From positions 3,634-67,633 of the forward strand of contig JAPDQY010000005.1 in NCBI GenBank assembly GCA_034505235.1: a stretch of 64,000 bases of DNA, read 5' to 3'. Positions within the stretch are counted from its first letter, which is position 1. The number at the start of each line of letters is the position of its first letter. Positions 26,050 through 34,671 of the stretch are shown piece by piece. Source of the DNA: Coneutiohabitans thermophilus (GTDB lineage: Bacteria > Zhuqueibacterota > Zhuqueibacteria > Zhuqueibacterales > Zhuqueibacteraceae). The position numbers were made by a program, and so were the translations under genes. The notes under the pieces were generated by a model. That model was not told the origin of the DNA, did no database searches, and worked only from the letters and a program-made list of their open reading frames with translations.

Positions 26050-26877
26050 ATGTCTGACGAAAAAACACAAGCTCTCGCCGATGCCTACGTGCTCGGCGCC
26101 TTGGAGCCGGAGGAGATCGCAGAATTTGACCGGCGGCTCGCCGCCGGTGAGGTCGCGGCGGCAGAGGCGCTGGCACGGGCGCAACAACTGGCCACTGCGC
26201 TGCCTTTGGCCCTGCCAGTGCAGTCTCCCCCGCCAGAGTTGAAGCACCGGGTGTTGCAAGCCGCGGCCGGGGAGGTGCCCCCGCTTGCGGCCACGCCGGG
26301 CGGTGCAACCGTTCGCGCCCTGCCGGTGCGCTGGTTTGCCACCACGGCCGGGCGTACGCTCGCGCTGGCCGCGGGTCTTCTGCTGATCGCGGCAGGCGTC
26401 ACCTCCTGGCTGTTGCAACGGCGGGCCTGGCACCGTGAAATCACAACCCTGCGCGAAGAGATTCGGCAAAAGGAAGCGGAACTGGCACAGTTGCAGCTCG
26501 CACTGGCAATGCATCATGAGCTGGCGCGGGCGCTGCACCGGCCGCGGGTCATGCTCGTCACCCTCAGTCCCACGCAGCCCAATCAACCGGGCAAAGCCAC
26601 AGTGCTGTTTGATCCGGAGGCGCAACGCGCCTACTTCGTGGCGCACGACCTGCCGTCCCTCCCGCAAGAATATGATTACCAGCTCTGGCATATCGGCAAT
26701 GCCGGGCCGGTGGATGGCGGCGTTTTCAATGTGGATCAATCCGGTGACGCCGTGCTCGAGGTTCGCAATCTGCCATCCACCGGTGCCACACTGACGGCAT
26801 TTGCCGTGACGCGCGAACCGCGCGGCGGCAGCGTTACGCCCACACTCACGCAAATGCTGCTGTTCGGGAAAGTTTGA
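26050..26877 (+). CDS. Membrane-anchored anti-sigma factor (RskA-like)
   Basis: The 275-residue protein starts with an anti-sigma-type helical region (ALADAYVLGALEPEEIAEFD, about 8-27), has one transmembrane helix near 105-123 (TLALAAGLLLIAAGVTSWLL), a short coiled coil (EIRQKEAELAQLQLALAM) and a periplasmic RskA domain with YDYQLWHIGN and GVFNVDQSG. RskA proteins hold SigK-type sigma factors at the membrane until cut by proteases. It is third in the unit behind the ECF sigma and the cupin anti-sigma, after a 205-base gap with no gene. The two N-termini look related, suggesting duplication. Confidence 0.88.
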   Translation: MSDEKTQALADAYVLGALEPEEIAEFDRRLAAGEVAAAEALARAQQLATALPLALPVQSPPPELKHRVLQAAAGEVPPLAATPGGATVRALPVRWFATTAGRTLALAAGLLLIAAGVTSWLLQRRAWHREITTLREEIRQKEAELAQLQLALAMHHELARALHRPRVMLVTLSPTQPNQPGKATVLFDPEAQRAYFVAHDLPSLPQEYDYQLWHIGNAGPVDGGVFNVDQSGDAVLEVRNLPSTGATLTAFAVTREPRGGSVTPTLTQMLLFGKV

Positions 26878-26934
26878 AATGTCCGCTTTACTCATGAAGC
26901 AAGTGAAGCAAGCCCGCCCCTGTGATGTGCCGCA

Positions 26935-27753
26935 ATGGTGTCAGTGGACTCACCGCTCGTCCTACCGCCTGCGCCGCCGTGTCAACCCGGACCTCCTGAT
27001 TGGATGAAGGTGCTTTTCGAAGAGCTCGCCCGCTTCGTGTTGTTTTGCGGCCGCTTCTTCGCCTGCCTGTGGCGCGCGCGGGAAGACTGGCGTGAAACGC
27101 TGCGGCAGATGTATGAAATCGGCGCCAAATCGCTTTTGCTGGTGGGCGTGTCCGGTCTGGCCATCGGCATGGTGCTGGCGATGCAAACCGGCAGCACGCT
27201 GGCCCGCTTTGGCGGGCGCAGCCTGCTGCCCAGCATGATTGCGGTGGCGGTGCTGCGTGAGATCGGCCCGATGATCACGGCGCTGGTGGTGGCCGGCCGC
27301 GTCGGCGCCGGCATCGGCGCGGAGCTGGGCGCGATGCGGGTGACCGAGCAGATCGATGCCATGGAAGTCGCCGCACTCGATCCTTTTCGCTATCTCGTCG
27401 TGACACGCATGCTGGCCACAACTCTCATGCTGCCGTTGCTCACGGTCTATGCCAATGCCCTGGCGCTCTTCGGCGGGTTCCTGGCCATGCGGGTGGAGGG
27501 AGGCATCTCGCTCACACTTTACTTCGATTCCGCCATCCGCTTCCTGGATTTTCGCACGGTGCTGCCGGCGCTCGCCAAAACCGCGGTGTTCGGCTTTCTC
27601 ATCGGCGCGATTGCCGCTTTTCTCGGATATCACACCTCCGGCGGCACGCACGGCGTGGGGCGCAGCGCCATGCTGGCGGTGGTGCTCGCCTCCCTGTCCA
27701 TCATCGTCGCCAACGTGGTGCTGGTAAAACTCACCATCATCTTTTTCGGCTAG
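26935..27753 (+). CDS. mlaE: ABC transporter permease MlaE
   Basis: The 272-residue product matches MlaE/YrbE permeases: SGLAIGMVLAMQTGSTLARFG, then VLREIGPMITALVVAGRVGA and GAELGAMRVTEQIDAMEVA (the coupling-helix region), followed by further membrane helices near the C-terminus. It is the inner-membrane channel of the Mla phospholipid transporter. ATG 26935 gives a proline-rich head of about 22 residues; ATG 27004 (MKVLFEELARF) is an equally possible start and neither has a strong ribosome site. MlaF and MlaD genes follow in order. Confidence 0.92.
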   Translation: MVSVDSPLVLPPAPPCQPGPPDWMKVLFEELARFVLFCGRFFACLWRAREDWRETLRQMYEIGAKSLLLVGVSGLAIGMVLAMQTGSTLARFGGRSLLPSMIAVAVLREIGPMITALVVAGRVGAGIGAELGAMRVTEQIDAMEVAALDPFRYLVVTRMLATTLMLPLLTVYANALALFGGFLAMRVEGGISLTLYFDSAIRFLDFRTVLPALAKTAVFGFLIGAIAAFLGYHTSGGTHGVGRSAMLAVVLASLSIIVANVVLVKLTIIFFG

Positions 27754-27787
27754 TAAGACCGGCGCGCCGTCACCGGCCGGAAACAAC

Positions 27788-28519
27788 ATGATCACCATCA
27801 CCGATTTACACAAAGCCTTTGGCACGCAACAGGTCTTGCGCGGGGTGCAGCTCACGGTCGAACGCGGCCGGATGCTGGTGGTGCTCGGCCGCAGCGGCAG
27901 TGGCAAAAGCGTGCTGCTGAAATGTCTGGTGGGCCTGCTGGCGCCGGATCGGGGCAGCATCACAATCGATGGCGAGGAAGTCGTGGGGCTGCCACCGGCC
28001 AGGCTCAATGCCCTGCGCCGGCGCATGGGCTATGTTTTCCAACATGCCGCGCTTTACGATTCCATGACCGTGGCTGAGAATCTGGCCTTTCATCTCGACC
28101 GGCAGTCGGCACTGCCGGCGGCGGAACGGCAGCGCATTATTTTGGAGAAGCTGCGTTTTGTCGGCATGGCGGAGGCCTGGAACAAGTATCCCGCCGAGCT
28201 TTCCGGCGGCATGCAGAAGCGTGTGGGCCTGGCGCGCGCGCTGGTGCTCTCCCCGGAAATCGTGCTGTATGATGAGCCGATCACCGGCCTGGATCCCATG
28301 ACTGCGGCCGAGATCGATGAACTGGCGATTCGCCTGAACCGGGAAACCGGGGTCACGTCGATTGCCATCACGCACAGCCTGGAAAGCGCCCGCCGCACCG
28401 CGGATGTGATTGCCGTGCTCGACGGCGGCCGCATTGTTGCCACCGGCACGTTCCACGAGCTGTGTGACAGCACCCATCCCTTCGTCAAACAATACTTCGC
28501 GCATGCCCGCATGGGGTGA
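27788..28519 (+). CDS. mlaF: ABC transporter ATP-binding protein MlaF
   Basis: The 243-residue ATPase has Walker A GRSGSGKSVLLK (about 35-46), a Q-loop in GYVFQHAALYDSMTV, the signature LSGGMQKRVGLARAL, Walker B IVLYDEPITGLDP and a switch His in AITHSL. The GGMQKRV signature is characteristic of MlaF. It powers the MlaE channel that moves phospholipids across the periplasm to keep outer-membrane asymmetry. GGAA precedes the ATG. It follows mlaE after 34 bases and precedes the MCE gene by 7. Confidence 0.93.
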   Translation: MITITDLHKAFGTQQVLRGVQLTVERGRMLVVLGRSGSGKSVLLKCLVGLLAPDRGSITIDGEEVVGLPPARLNALRRRMGYVFQHAALYDSMTVAENLAFHLDRQSALPAAERQRIILEKLRFVGMAEAWNKYPAELSGGMQKRVGLARALVLSPEIVLYDEPITGLDPMTAAEIDELAIRLNRETGVTSIAITHSLESARRTADVIAVLDGGRIVATGTFHELCDSTHPFVKQYFAHARMG

Positions 28520-28526
28520 AACTCAC

Positions 28527-29771
28527 ATGAAAAGCAACAAACTCTTCTGGCTGGGGCTGTTTTCTTTTGGCGGACTTGTCCTGCTGGTGTGGGGCCTGTT
28601 TCTGCTGGGCACGAAGAAGAAAATTTTCGAGCAAACCTTTCATTTGCACTCACCCTTTGAAACTGTCGCCGGCCTGCGCGAAGGCTCGCCGGTGCGCCTC
28701 TCCGGCATCGACATCGGGGTGGTGGAAACCATCGCCCTGCCGGCCCGGCCCGGCGGCAAAGTGCTGGTGACCATGCGGCTGGATCAGGCGGCGCAGCATC
28801 TCATCCGCCGGGATGCCTACGCCGTCATCGAAACCGAAGGCCTGGTCGGCAACAAAATCGTCGCGATCAAGGGCGGCTCGCTGCAACTGGCGCACGTCGC
28901 GGACGAAGATTCCATCCGCAGCCGCAGCCCGATCGATCTCTCCGCCATTCTCCACAGCTTCGATGAAACCGCGCGCTACATGCGGCTGGTTACTGCCAGC
29001 CTGGACGGCATTACCTCCAAAATTCGCAGCGGCGAAGGCACCATCGGCAAGCTGGTCTACGATGAAGAATTCTACCAAAATTTGATTTCGATGACCGAGC
29101 GCAGCGACTCGACATTTGCCGCCGCCTTTGCCGAGACCCGCCGGCTGGGCAATCTGCTCACCAAAGTTTCCGCCTCGGTGGATTCCGTGATCAAGCGCGT
29201 GGAGCGCGGGCAGGGCACGCTGGGCGCGCTGGTTTACAAGGATGATCTCTACCAGCTCACCCATGCCACGGTCAGCGCCACCGGGGATTCCCTGCAAACC
29301 CTGTTGCACGACATGCGGCGCGGCCGCGGCCTGCTGGGCAGGATCATCTCCGATGAAACCCTCGCCGCCGAACTCGACAGCTCGGTGCGCAATCTCGCAC
29401 GGTTGCACGATGAGCTGATGGAACTCAGCCGTCTCGCCCGCGCCGGCGCCTTCAGTTTCGCGGAAAACATGGAGGCGCTCAAACACAACTGGCTGTTCAA
29501 AGGCTATTTCGAACGCCGCGGCTTTTGGAACCGCGCCGAATTCGAAAAGGATTATGCCGACCGCCTGCGCGAGCTGTCCGAGCGCGAAACCCGCCTTAAT
29601 GAATATGAAAAGACCCTGAACCTGCAGTTTCGCCAGGTGCAGGAGCTGCACCAGCAAGTGCAACGGCGTTTGCAGCTCGTGGAACAGTTGGAGAAAAAAA
29701 TGCGCCCGCCCGAACCGCAGGCAGAACAACAGAAGCCGCAGGAGCCGCCGCCGCAACCACGCCAGCCTTGA
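28527..29771 (+). CDS. MCE domain protein (MlaD-like) with repeat region and coiled-coil tail
   Basis: The 414-residue product starts at ATG 28527. One transmembrane helix covers about 6-27 (LFWLGLFSFGGLVLLVWGLF). The MCE domain follows (about 38-118) with GLREGSPVRLSGIDIGVVE. Next come three related units of the form G-x-G-x-x-G-x-L/I (SGEGTIGKLVYDEEFY, RGQGTLGALVYKDDLY, RGRGLLGRIISDETLA). A coiled coil and a Gln/Pro-rich end (from about 360) close it. It is far longer than E. coli MlaD (about 183 residues) and resembles LetB/Mce-type extended chains that may bridge the periplasm. MlaB and MlaC genes are not visible here. Confidence 0.88.
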   Translation: MKSNKLFWLGLFSFGGLVLLVWGLFLLGTKKKIFEQTFHLHSPFETVAGLREGSPVRLSGIDIGVVETIALPARPGGKVLVTMRLDQAAQHLIRRDAYAVIETEGLVGNKIVAIKGGSLQLAHVADEDSIRSRSPIDLSAILHSFDETARYMRLVTASLDGITSKIRSGEGTIGKLVYDEEFYQNLISMTERSDSTFAAAFAETRRLGNLLTKVSASVDSVIKRVERGQGTLGALVYKDDLYQLTHATVSATGDSLQTLLHDMRRGRGLLGRIISDETLAAELDSSVRNLARLHDELMELSRLARAGAFSFAENMEALKHNWLFKGYFERRGFWNRAEFEKDYADRLRELSERETRLNEYEKTLNLQFRQVQELHQQVQRRLQLVEQLEKKMRPPEPQAEQQKPQEPPPQPRQP

Positions 29772-29790
29772 CCGCCGCCTCGTCTGCACC

Positions 29791-29811
29791 CGCCGCCGGA
29801 TGACGGCGGCG
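29791..29811 (+). terminator. Possible hairpin after the Mla operon
   Basis: CGCCGCCG (29791-29798), loop GATGA and CGGCGGCG (29804-29811) form an 8-bp all-GC stem 20 bases after the MCE gene. No T-run follows, so intrinsic termination is doubtful. Confidence 0.25.
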
Positions 29812-29949
29812 CCTCCGCAAAAGCGGCCCCGCGGCTGTATTGTGCAGGGACAAGGCCGCGATGGCATTGTCCTCCATCTTCGCTGCCTGCCACTGCGTGC
29901 CTGGAGCAGCAGCGGCAATGACGAAATCATCAGCCACAGATCTTGCCCT

Positions 29950-30738
29950 ATGCCCGTTCGCGATTTTCGCTTCGACACCCCCAATCAAAAATCCTCCTAC
30001 GTGCGCGAGATGTTCGATCGCATCGCGCCGCGTTATGATCTGATGAACCGGATCATGACGTTCGGGCGGGACCAGGCCTGGCGGCGGCGGTTGGTGCGCC
30101 GCGCCGGGATCTCCGCCAATGCCGTGGTGTTGGACATTGCCACCGGCACCGGCGACATCGCACTGGTGGCACAAGCCGCCGGCGCGCGCCAGGTGGTGGC
30201 CGCCGATTTCAGCCGCGCGATGCTGGGCCATGCCCGCCGCAAAGCCCGCAACCGCCGGCTGTATTTCGCCGTTGCCGATGGTCTGAAGCTGCCCTTCCCG
30301 GATGACACCTTCGACGCGGTGGTCACCGGTTTTTCCCTGCGCAATGTCGCCAATCTCGATGCTTTTTTGCGCGAGATGGTGCGGGTGACCAAGCAGGGCG
30401 GCAAGGTTGCCAGCCTGGAAATCACGCGGCCGCGCAGCCGCTGGTTTCGCAGCCTTTTCTCCTGGTATTTTGGTGCGATCGTGCCGCGTCTCGGTGCGCT
30501 CATTTCCGGCGCAAAAGAAGCCTACAGCTATCTGCCGCATTCCGTTTCCGTGTTCATCACGCCGGAGGAGTTGCGCGTGCGGCTGGAGGATGCCGGTTTG
30601 CATCATGCCCGTTTCGAAACGTTGATGTTCGGCTGCATTTCCATTCATTCCGGCACCAAAATTCGCGCAAGCACCACCGCACGACCGCCGGCCGCCAGTG
30701 CCGCACGGCGGCCGGCGGTCACCTCTGCGCGCGGGTGA
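29950..30738 (+). CDS. ubiE: Demethylmenaquinone/ubiquinone methyltransferase UbiE (MenG)
   Basis: The 262-residue product from ATG 29950 carries the UbiE/COQ5 signatures: MFDRIAPRYDLMNRIMTFG at the N-terminus, the SAM-binding VLDIATGTGDIAL, the acidic loop VVAADFSRAML and the C-terminal PRLGALISGAKEAYSYLPHS. It C-methylates demethylmenaquinone in quinone synthesis; in this lineage the product is most likely menaquinone. The upstream 50 codons of the longer frame lack family similarity. The last 25 or so residues (Arg/Ala/Pro-rich) are an unusual extension encoded across a perfect 14-bp inverted repeat at 30683-30720. Confidence 0.92.
   Translation: MPVRDFRFDTPNQKSSYVREMFDRIAPRYDLMNRIMTFGRDQAWRRRLVRRAGISANAVVLDIATGTGDIALVAQAAGARQVVAADFSRAMLGHARRKARNRRLYFAVADGLKLPFPDDTFDAVVTGFSLRNVANLDAFLREMVRVTKQGGKVASLEITRPRSRWFRSLFSWYFGAIVPRLGALISGAKEAYSYLPHSVSVFITPEELRVRLEDAGLHHARFETLMFGCISIHSGTKIRASTTARPPAASAARRPAVTSARG
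30683..30720. repeat. Perfect 14-bp GC-only-type inverted repeat at the end of ubiE
   Basis: GACCGCCGGCCGCC (30683-30696) and GGCGGCCGGCGGTC (30707-30720) are exact reverse complements with a 10-base loop. It lies inside the coding end of ubiE and about 55 bases before the next promoter. It has no T-run. Confidence 0.6.
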
Positions 30739-30774
30739 ACCGGCCGCACGCCCACGGCGGTGGCAGGTTAAGCC

Positions 30775-30803
30775 TTGCAATTCAAAACTATCTTTGATAT
30801 TTT
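30775..30803 (+). promoter_or_regulatory. Putative sigma70-type promoter for methylmalonyl-CoA epimerase
   Basis: TTGCAA (30775-30780), a 17-base spacer and TATTTT (30798-30803) lie in an AT-rich pocket 35 bases before the chosen GTG start at 30838, after the ubiE stop. Confidence 0.5.
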
Positions 30804-30837
30804 CGCCCCACTTTCAAGCGACAGGAGATTGTTGTCC

Positions 30838-31251
30838 GTGTTGGAAAAGATCGATCACATTGGCATCGCGGTGCGCGATTTGGACGAGGCCATCAAGCGC
30901 TACACCCTGTTGATGGCGGCGCCGCCGGCGCACCTGGAGGAAGTCCCCACGCAGCAGGTGAAAGTGGCCATGTTCAACGTGGGCGCCTCGCGCGTCGAAC
31001 TGCTCGCCGCCACCTCGCCGGAATCGGCCATTGCCAAATTTCTCGACAAACGCGGCGAGGGGTTGCATCACCTGTGCTTCCGGGTGGATGATCTGGCGGC
31101 GGCACTGGCGCGCGTGCAGGCCGGCGGCATGGAAGTGGTGGCGGGTGCCGGCACGGCGGGTGCCGGCGGCAGCCGCGTGGCCTTTCTCCATCCGCGCAGC
31201 GCCGCGGGCGTGTTGATCGAACTGGTGGAGCACAAGCAAGCCGGGTCCTGA
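30838..31251 (+). CDS. mce: Methylmalonyl-CoA epimerase
   Basis: The 137-residue vicinal-oxygen-chelate protein starts with LEKIDHIGIAVRDLDEAIK and has VKVAMFNVGASRVELL, GEGLHHLCFRVDDL and GVLIELVEH, giving the His, His and Glu metal ligands of the family. It interconverts (S)- and (R)-methylmalonyl-CoA, linking propionyl-CoA carboxylation to the cobalamin mutase. I chose GTG 30838 because AGGAGA ends 9 bases upstream and homologues begin here; the ORF from 30775 would run through the promoter. The hydantoinase-A-like gene follows after 22 bases. Confidence 0.88.
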   Translation: MLEKIDHIGIAVRDLDEAIKRYTLLMAAPPAHLEEVPTQQVKVAMFNVGASRVELLAATSPESAIAKFLDKRGEGLHHLCFRVDDLAAALARVQAGGMEVVAGAGTAGAGGSRVAFLHPRSAAGVLIELVEHKQAGS

Positions 31252-31273
31252 CCATGCCGGGTGAGCACAAATC

Positions 31274-33421
31274 ATGAGGCGTATCCGCATCGGCATAGAC
31301 GTCGGCGGAACGTTCATCAACGCCGTGGCCCTCGATACCGCGAGTTTCAGCATCATCGCGCACACCAAGACACCCACCACCCATCACGCCAACAGCGGTG
31401 TGGCACATGGCATGGTCACCGTCTTGCGCAGACTCCTGCGCAAGGGCGAGATCGATCCGGCAGAGATCATTCTGGTGGCTTACAGCACCACCCTGGCCAG
31501 CAACGCCCTGCTGGAAGGCGACGTGGCCAAGGTGGGCATCATCGGCATGGGCACCGGCTTGAAGACGCGGCGGGTGCGGCGCGAGACCAACATCAAAGAC
31601 CTCGAGCTGGCCCCCGGCAAAAAGCTGCCCACATGCTACCGCTTTCTCGACACGCGCCGGAATTTTTCCACCGCCGTGATTCGGCAAACCCTCCACGAGC
31701 TGCAGGCCGAGGGCGCGCAGGCAATTGTCGCCGCCGAGGCTTTTTCCGTTGAAAACCCCCGCTACGAATTGCAAGTGCTGGACTGTGCCCGCGAACTGGG
31801 CCTGCCGGCCACGGCCACCCAGCAAATCTCCCAGTTGTACGGCCTGCGCCTGCGCACGCGCACAGCCGTGCTCACTGCCAGTATTTTACCAGTGATGCTC
31901 GCCACCCTGGAAATGATGGAGCGCAGCCTGGAGGAAGCCGGCATTCAAGCCCCCTTGATGATCATGCGTTCGGACGGCGGCGTGATGGATGTGAAGAGCA
32001 TGCGTGAGCGGCCGTTGTTGACACTGCTTTCCGGCCCGGCGGCCGGTATCGCCGGCGCCCTGATGTATGCTTCGCTCACCGAGGGCATTTTTCTGGAAGT
32101 CGGCGGCACCAGTACAAACATCAGCCTGATTCACCGCGGCCAGGTGGCGGTGCACACCGCGCGCCTCGGGCCGCACCAGCTCTCCATTAAGGCGTTCGAT
32201 ATTCACAGCGTGGCGGTGGCCGGCGGCAGCATGATTCGCATTCAGCAGGGCCGCGTTCACGACGTCGGCCCGCGCAGCGCACATCTCGCCCGCATGCCTT
32301 ACGAAGCCTTCAGCGAGACTAGCGATATTCACGAGGCCGAACCCACGCTTGCTCCGCCCCGCAGCGGCGACCCCGGTGATTACGTCTTCCTGCAACACCA
32401 GGAGAAAAAAATCGCGCTCACGCTTACCGGCGCCGCCAATCTTCTGGGATGTGTTCCGGATTACGATTATGCCCGCGGCGGTCAAAAAAATGTCGGGATG
32501 AGCTATGCCAAGCTCGGGCGGCTGCTCGATCAGGCGCCAGAGCAGATCGCGGAGGCCGTGATGCAGGCCGGCTGTCGCAAAATCGCCGAAGCCGTGCGCA
32601 GCCTGCTGAGCCACTATGAGTTGCCGCGCGAGAACCTGAGGCTGGTGGGTGCCGGCGGCGCCGCTGCCACCGTGGTGCCCTACACCGCCAGGCTGCTCAA
32701 TCTCCCGTTCACGGTGGTGTTGAACAGTGCGCTCTTTTCCGCCATCGGCGTGGCGCTTGCAATGATTCGTGAAACCATCGAGCGCAGCCTGGTGAATCCC
32801 ACCGAAGAAGATCTGATCAATCTACGCCAGGAGGCGGAACGCGTCGTGCTCGCCCGCGGGGCCTCGGCGGAAAGTGTCGACATCAAAATCGAAGTCGACG
32901 CGCAGCACCATCTTGTGCGCGCGATCGCCACCGGCGCCACCGACGCCCGCCTGCTGGAAAGAATCCGCCGGCCGGTCCCCGCCCACCAACGGGCGAGCGT
33001 GGCCGCCGACGCACTGGATGCCGAGCTGGCGAGCGTTCAAATGTTGGCACATACCGATTTTTTCACCGTCTATTCCGCGGTCAAAACCGTCCCCCGCTTC
33101 TTTGGGCTGCTCAAAAGCCGGCGCCAGCCCATGGTGATTGTCGATCAGCACGGTGTCGTGCGTCTCACGTTCGAGCACGCCGAAATCAGGGAAATGACCG
33201 CCGGTGAGGGCCGCCAGCGCCTGCAGGAATTTCTGGAGAAATGCACGCACTATGGCGACAGTGGCGCCTGGCTGCCGGGCATATACCTGGCAATCGGGCC
33301 GCGCCTGGTGGATTTTTCCGGGCTGGTCAGTATCAACCAAATCCTTTCCCTCGGCACCCATGAGCTGGAGCAAACCCGCGCGGATTCGCCGGTGCTGCTG
33401 GTCGCGGATCTGAAGAATTGA
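31274..33421 (+). CDS. Hydantoinase/oxoprolinase family protein (HyuA-like)
   Basis: The 715-residue protein has the ATP-binding ASKHA start RIRIGIDVGGTFINAVALD, a later LVAYSTTLASNALLEGDVAKV, the central LMIMRSDGGVMDVKSM, LLSGPAAGIAGAL and EVGGTSTNISLI, as in HyuA/5-oxoprolinase A subunits. The usual GGTFTD motif reads GGTFINA here. These enzymes hydrolyse hydantoins or oxoproline with ATP, often with a HyuB partner. No HyuB gene is visible, so it may act alone or on another lactam-like substrate. GGTGAG precedes the ATG. It follows the epimerase in the same direction. Confidence 0.85.
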   Translation: MRRIRIGIDVGGTFINAVALDTASFSIIAHTKTPTTHHANSGVAHGMVTVLRRLLRKGEIDPAEIILVAYSTTLASNALLEGDVAKVGIIGMGTGLKTRRVRRETNIKDLELAPGKKLPTCYRFLDTRRNFSTAVIRQTLHELQAEGAQAIVAAEAFSVENPRYELQVLDCARELGLPATATQQISQLYGLRLRTRTAVLTASILPVMLATLEMMERSLEEAGIQAPLMIMRSDGGVMDVKSMRERPLLTLLSGPAAGIAGALMYASLTEGIFLEVGGTSTNISLIHRGQVAVHTARLGPHQLSIKAFDIHSVAVAGGSMIRIQQGRVHDVGPRSAHLARMPYEAFSETSDIHEAEPTLAPPRSGDPGDYVFLQHQEKKIALTLTGAANLLGCVPDYDYARGGQKNVGMSYAKLGRLLDQAPEQIAEAVMQAGCRKIAEAVRSLLSHYELPRENLRLVGAGGAAATVVPYTARLLNLPFTVVLNSALFSAIGVALAMIRETIERSLVNPTEEDLINLRQEAERVVLARGASAESVDIKIEVDAQHHLVRAIATGATDARLLERIRRPVPAHQRASVAADALDAELASVQMLAHTDFFTVYSAVKTVPRFFGLLKSRRQPMVIVDQHGVVRLTFEHAEIREMTAGEGRQRLQEFLEKCTHYGDSGAWLPGIYLAIGPRLVDFSGLVSINQILSLGTHELEQTRADSPVLLVADLKN

Positions 33422-33660
33422 GGCGATGACGTGACGCGCCGGGCACCGTGCCCGCGCAAAAATACCGATGGTGAGGCAACCTGTCCGTCAACACCTTTTT
33501 TCGGTTCGGCAGAAATGTTCCGCCATGAGAAGAAAGCCACTGCCCGGGCACGAATGATTCGAATCCACTTTGTTTGCAGCATTCCCTTGCCGAGCGGGCT
33601 GCCGGAGGGGGCAGGCGTCCGCGCGGTTCTTCGAATGACCAACTTTTTGCGATTCGGCTT

Positions 33661-34644
33661 ATGATCCTGACACGCACGGAGGCGGCGTCATCGGCACCGC
33701 TTTACCTCGCCCTCCACCTGCAAAGTGCCTCTCTGCAAGCCGGCTTGGGTGACGGCTTTCAAATTTTACTGAGTGACCTCGGGATTCCCCTGGACAAGAC
33801 CGACAGCGCCGCAGAATTTCTGCAGGCCCTGCGGCAGGTTCTGGAAAAGACGCAGATGATTGCGGCCGACCTTGCCAGCCCTTTGCTTGCCGCCGGTTTG
33901 GCGGTGCCGGCACATGTCCATCCCACCACCGGCAGTCTGACGCTCCCCACCGCGCCTCAGGCCATGTGGCAGGGCATGGACGTGAGGGCCTGGCTCGCGC
34001 ACGAGCTCGGCCTGCCCGTGGTGGTGGAGTCCGACGTCATTGCGACGGCGGTGGCGGAATTGAAAGTCGGCGCGGCGCGCGGCGCAAACGACGTTCTGAT
34101 CGTGAAGATCGACACCGAAGTCCAAGCCGCCTACTGGCGCAACGGCGAATTTGTGCGCGGTGCCCGGGGCTGCTTCGGCAACCTCGGCCACCTCGCGACC
34201 GGCAACAGTGATTTGCCCTGCTCCTGTGGCCATCTCGGTTGCCTGGAGGCGAGCGTTGCAACCGATGCCATCCTGGACCGTTTCTACGCCGCCGCGGAAG
34301 CCGCGGAGCTCGAGCTGGAAGATGACGAGATGCCGGAATCGGCGGAGGCGGTGTTTGCGCTCAGCCAGAAGCAGCACGCGATCGCAGTTGCCGTGCTGGA
34401 TGACGTGACTTTTGATCTCGGCACCGGCATCGCCAGCGCGGTGAATCTGCTCAATCCGCAAAAAGTCGTCATCACCGGCGCACCGCTTTATTTGCGCAGC
34501 GAATTCTTTCAGCAGCTTGCCCGTGATGCCAGCCGGCGCATGCTGCCGGCCTGTGCCGCCGCAGTGCAACTGGTGCCGGGCATGATTCGGGAACATCCCG
34601 AATGCCTGGGCGCCATGCTCCTGGCCAGGGAGAGATTCGGCTGA
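33661..34644 (+). CDS. ROK-fold protein with degenerate kinase motifs
   Basis: The 327-residue product has the ROK zinc motif intact: GCFGNLGHLATGNSDLPCSC followed by GHLGCLEAS. The segment VVVESDVIATAVAELKVGAA keeps the catalytic-type Asp. However, the N-terminal phosphate loop (normally DxGGT) reads LALHLQSASLQAGL, and the usual GTGIGGG loop reads KIDTEVQAAYWRNGEF. Loss of both ATP-contact loops argues against an active sugar kinase; it may be a sugar sensor. There is no helix-turn-helix. ATG 33661 has no clear ribosome site; an earlier in-frame start (33574) exists but adds no recognisable sequence. An SDR gene follows after 27 bases. Confidence 0.75.
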   Translation: MILTRTEAASSAPLYLALHLQSASLQAGLGDGFQILLSDLGIPLDKTDSAAEFLQALRQVLEKTQMIAADLASPLLAAGLAVPAHVHPTTGSLTLPTAPQAMWQGMDVRAWLAHELGLPVVVESDVIATAVAELKVGAARGANDVLIVKIDTEVQAAYWRNGEFVRGARGCFGNLGHLATGNSDLPCSCGHLGCLEASVATDAILDRFYAAAEAAELELEDDEMPESAEAVFALSQKQHAIAVAVLDDVTFDLGTGIASAVNLLNPQKVVITGAPLYLRSEFFQQLARDASRRMLPACAAAVQLVPGMIREHPECLGAMLLARERFG

Positions 34645-34671
34645 TTATTCTTCAACAAAGGGAGTGTCGCC

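Noticed and set aside
33436..33458. CGGGCAC-c-GTGCCCG hairpin after the hydantoinase-like gene
   Set aside because: It is followed by A residues, not T, on the plus strand, so it does not look like a terminator for that gene.
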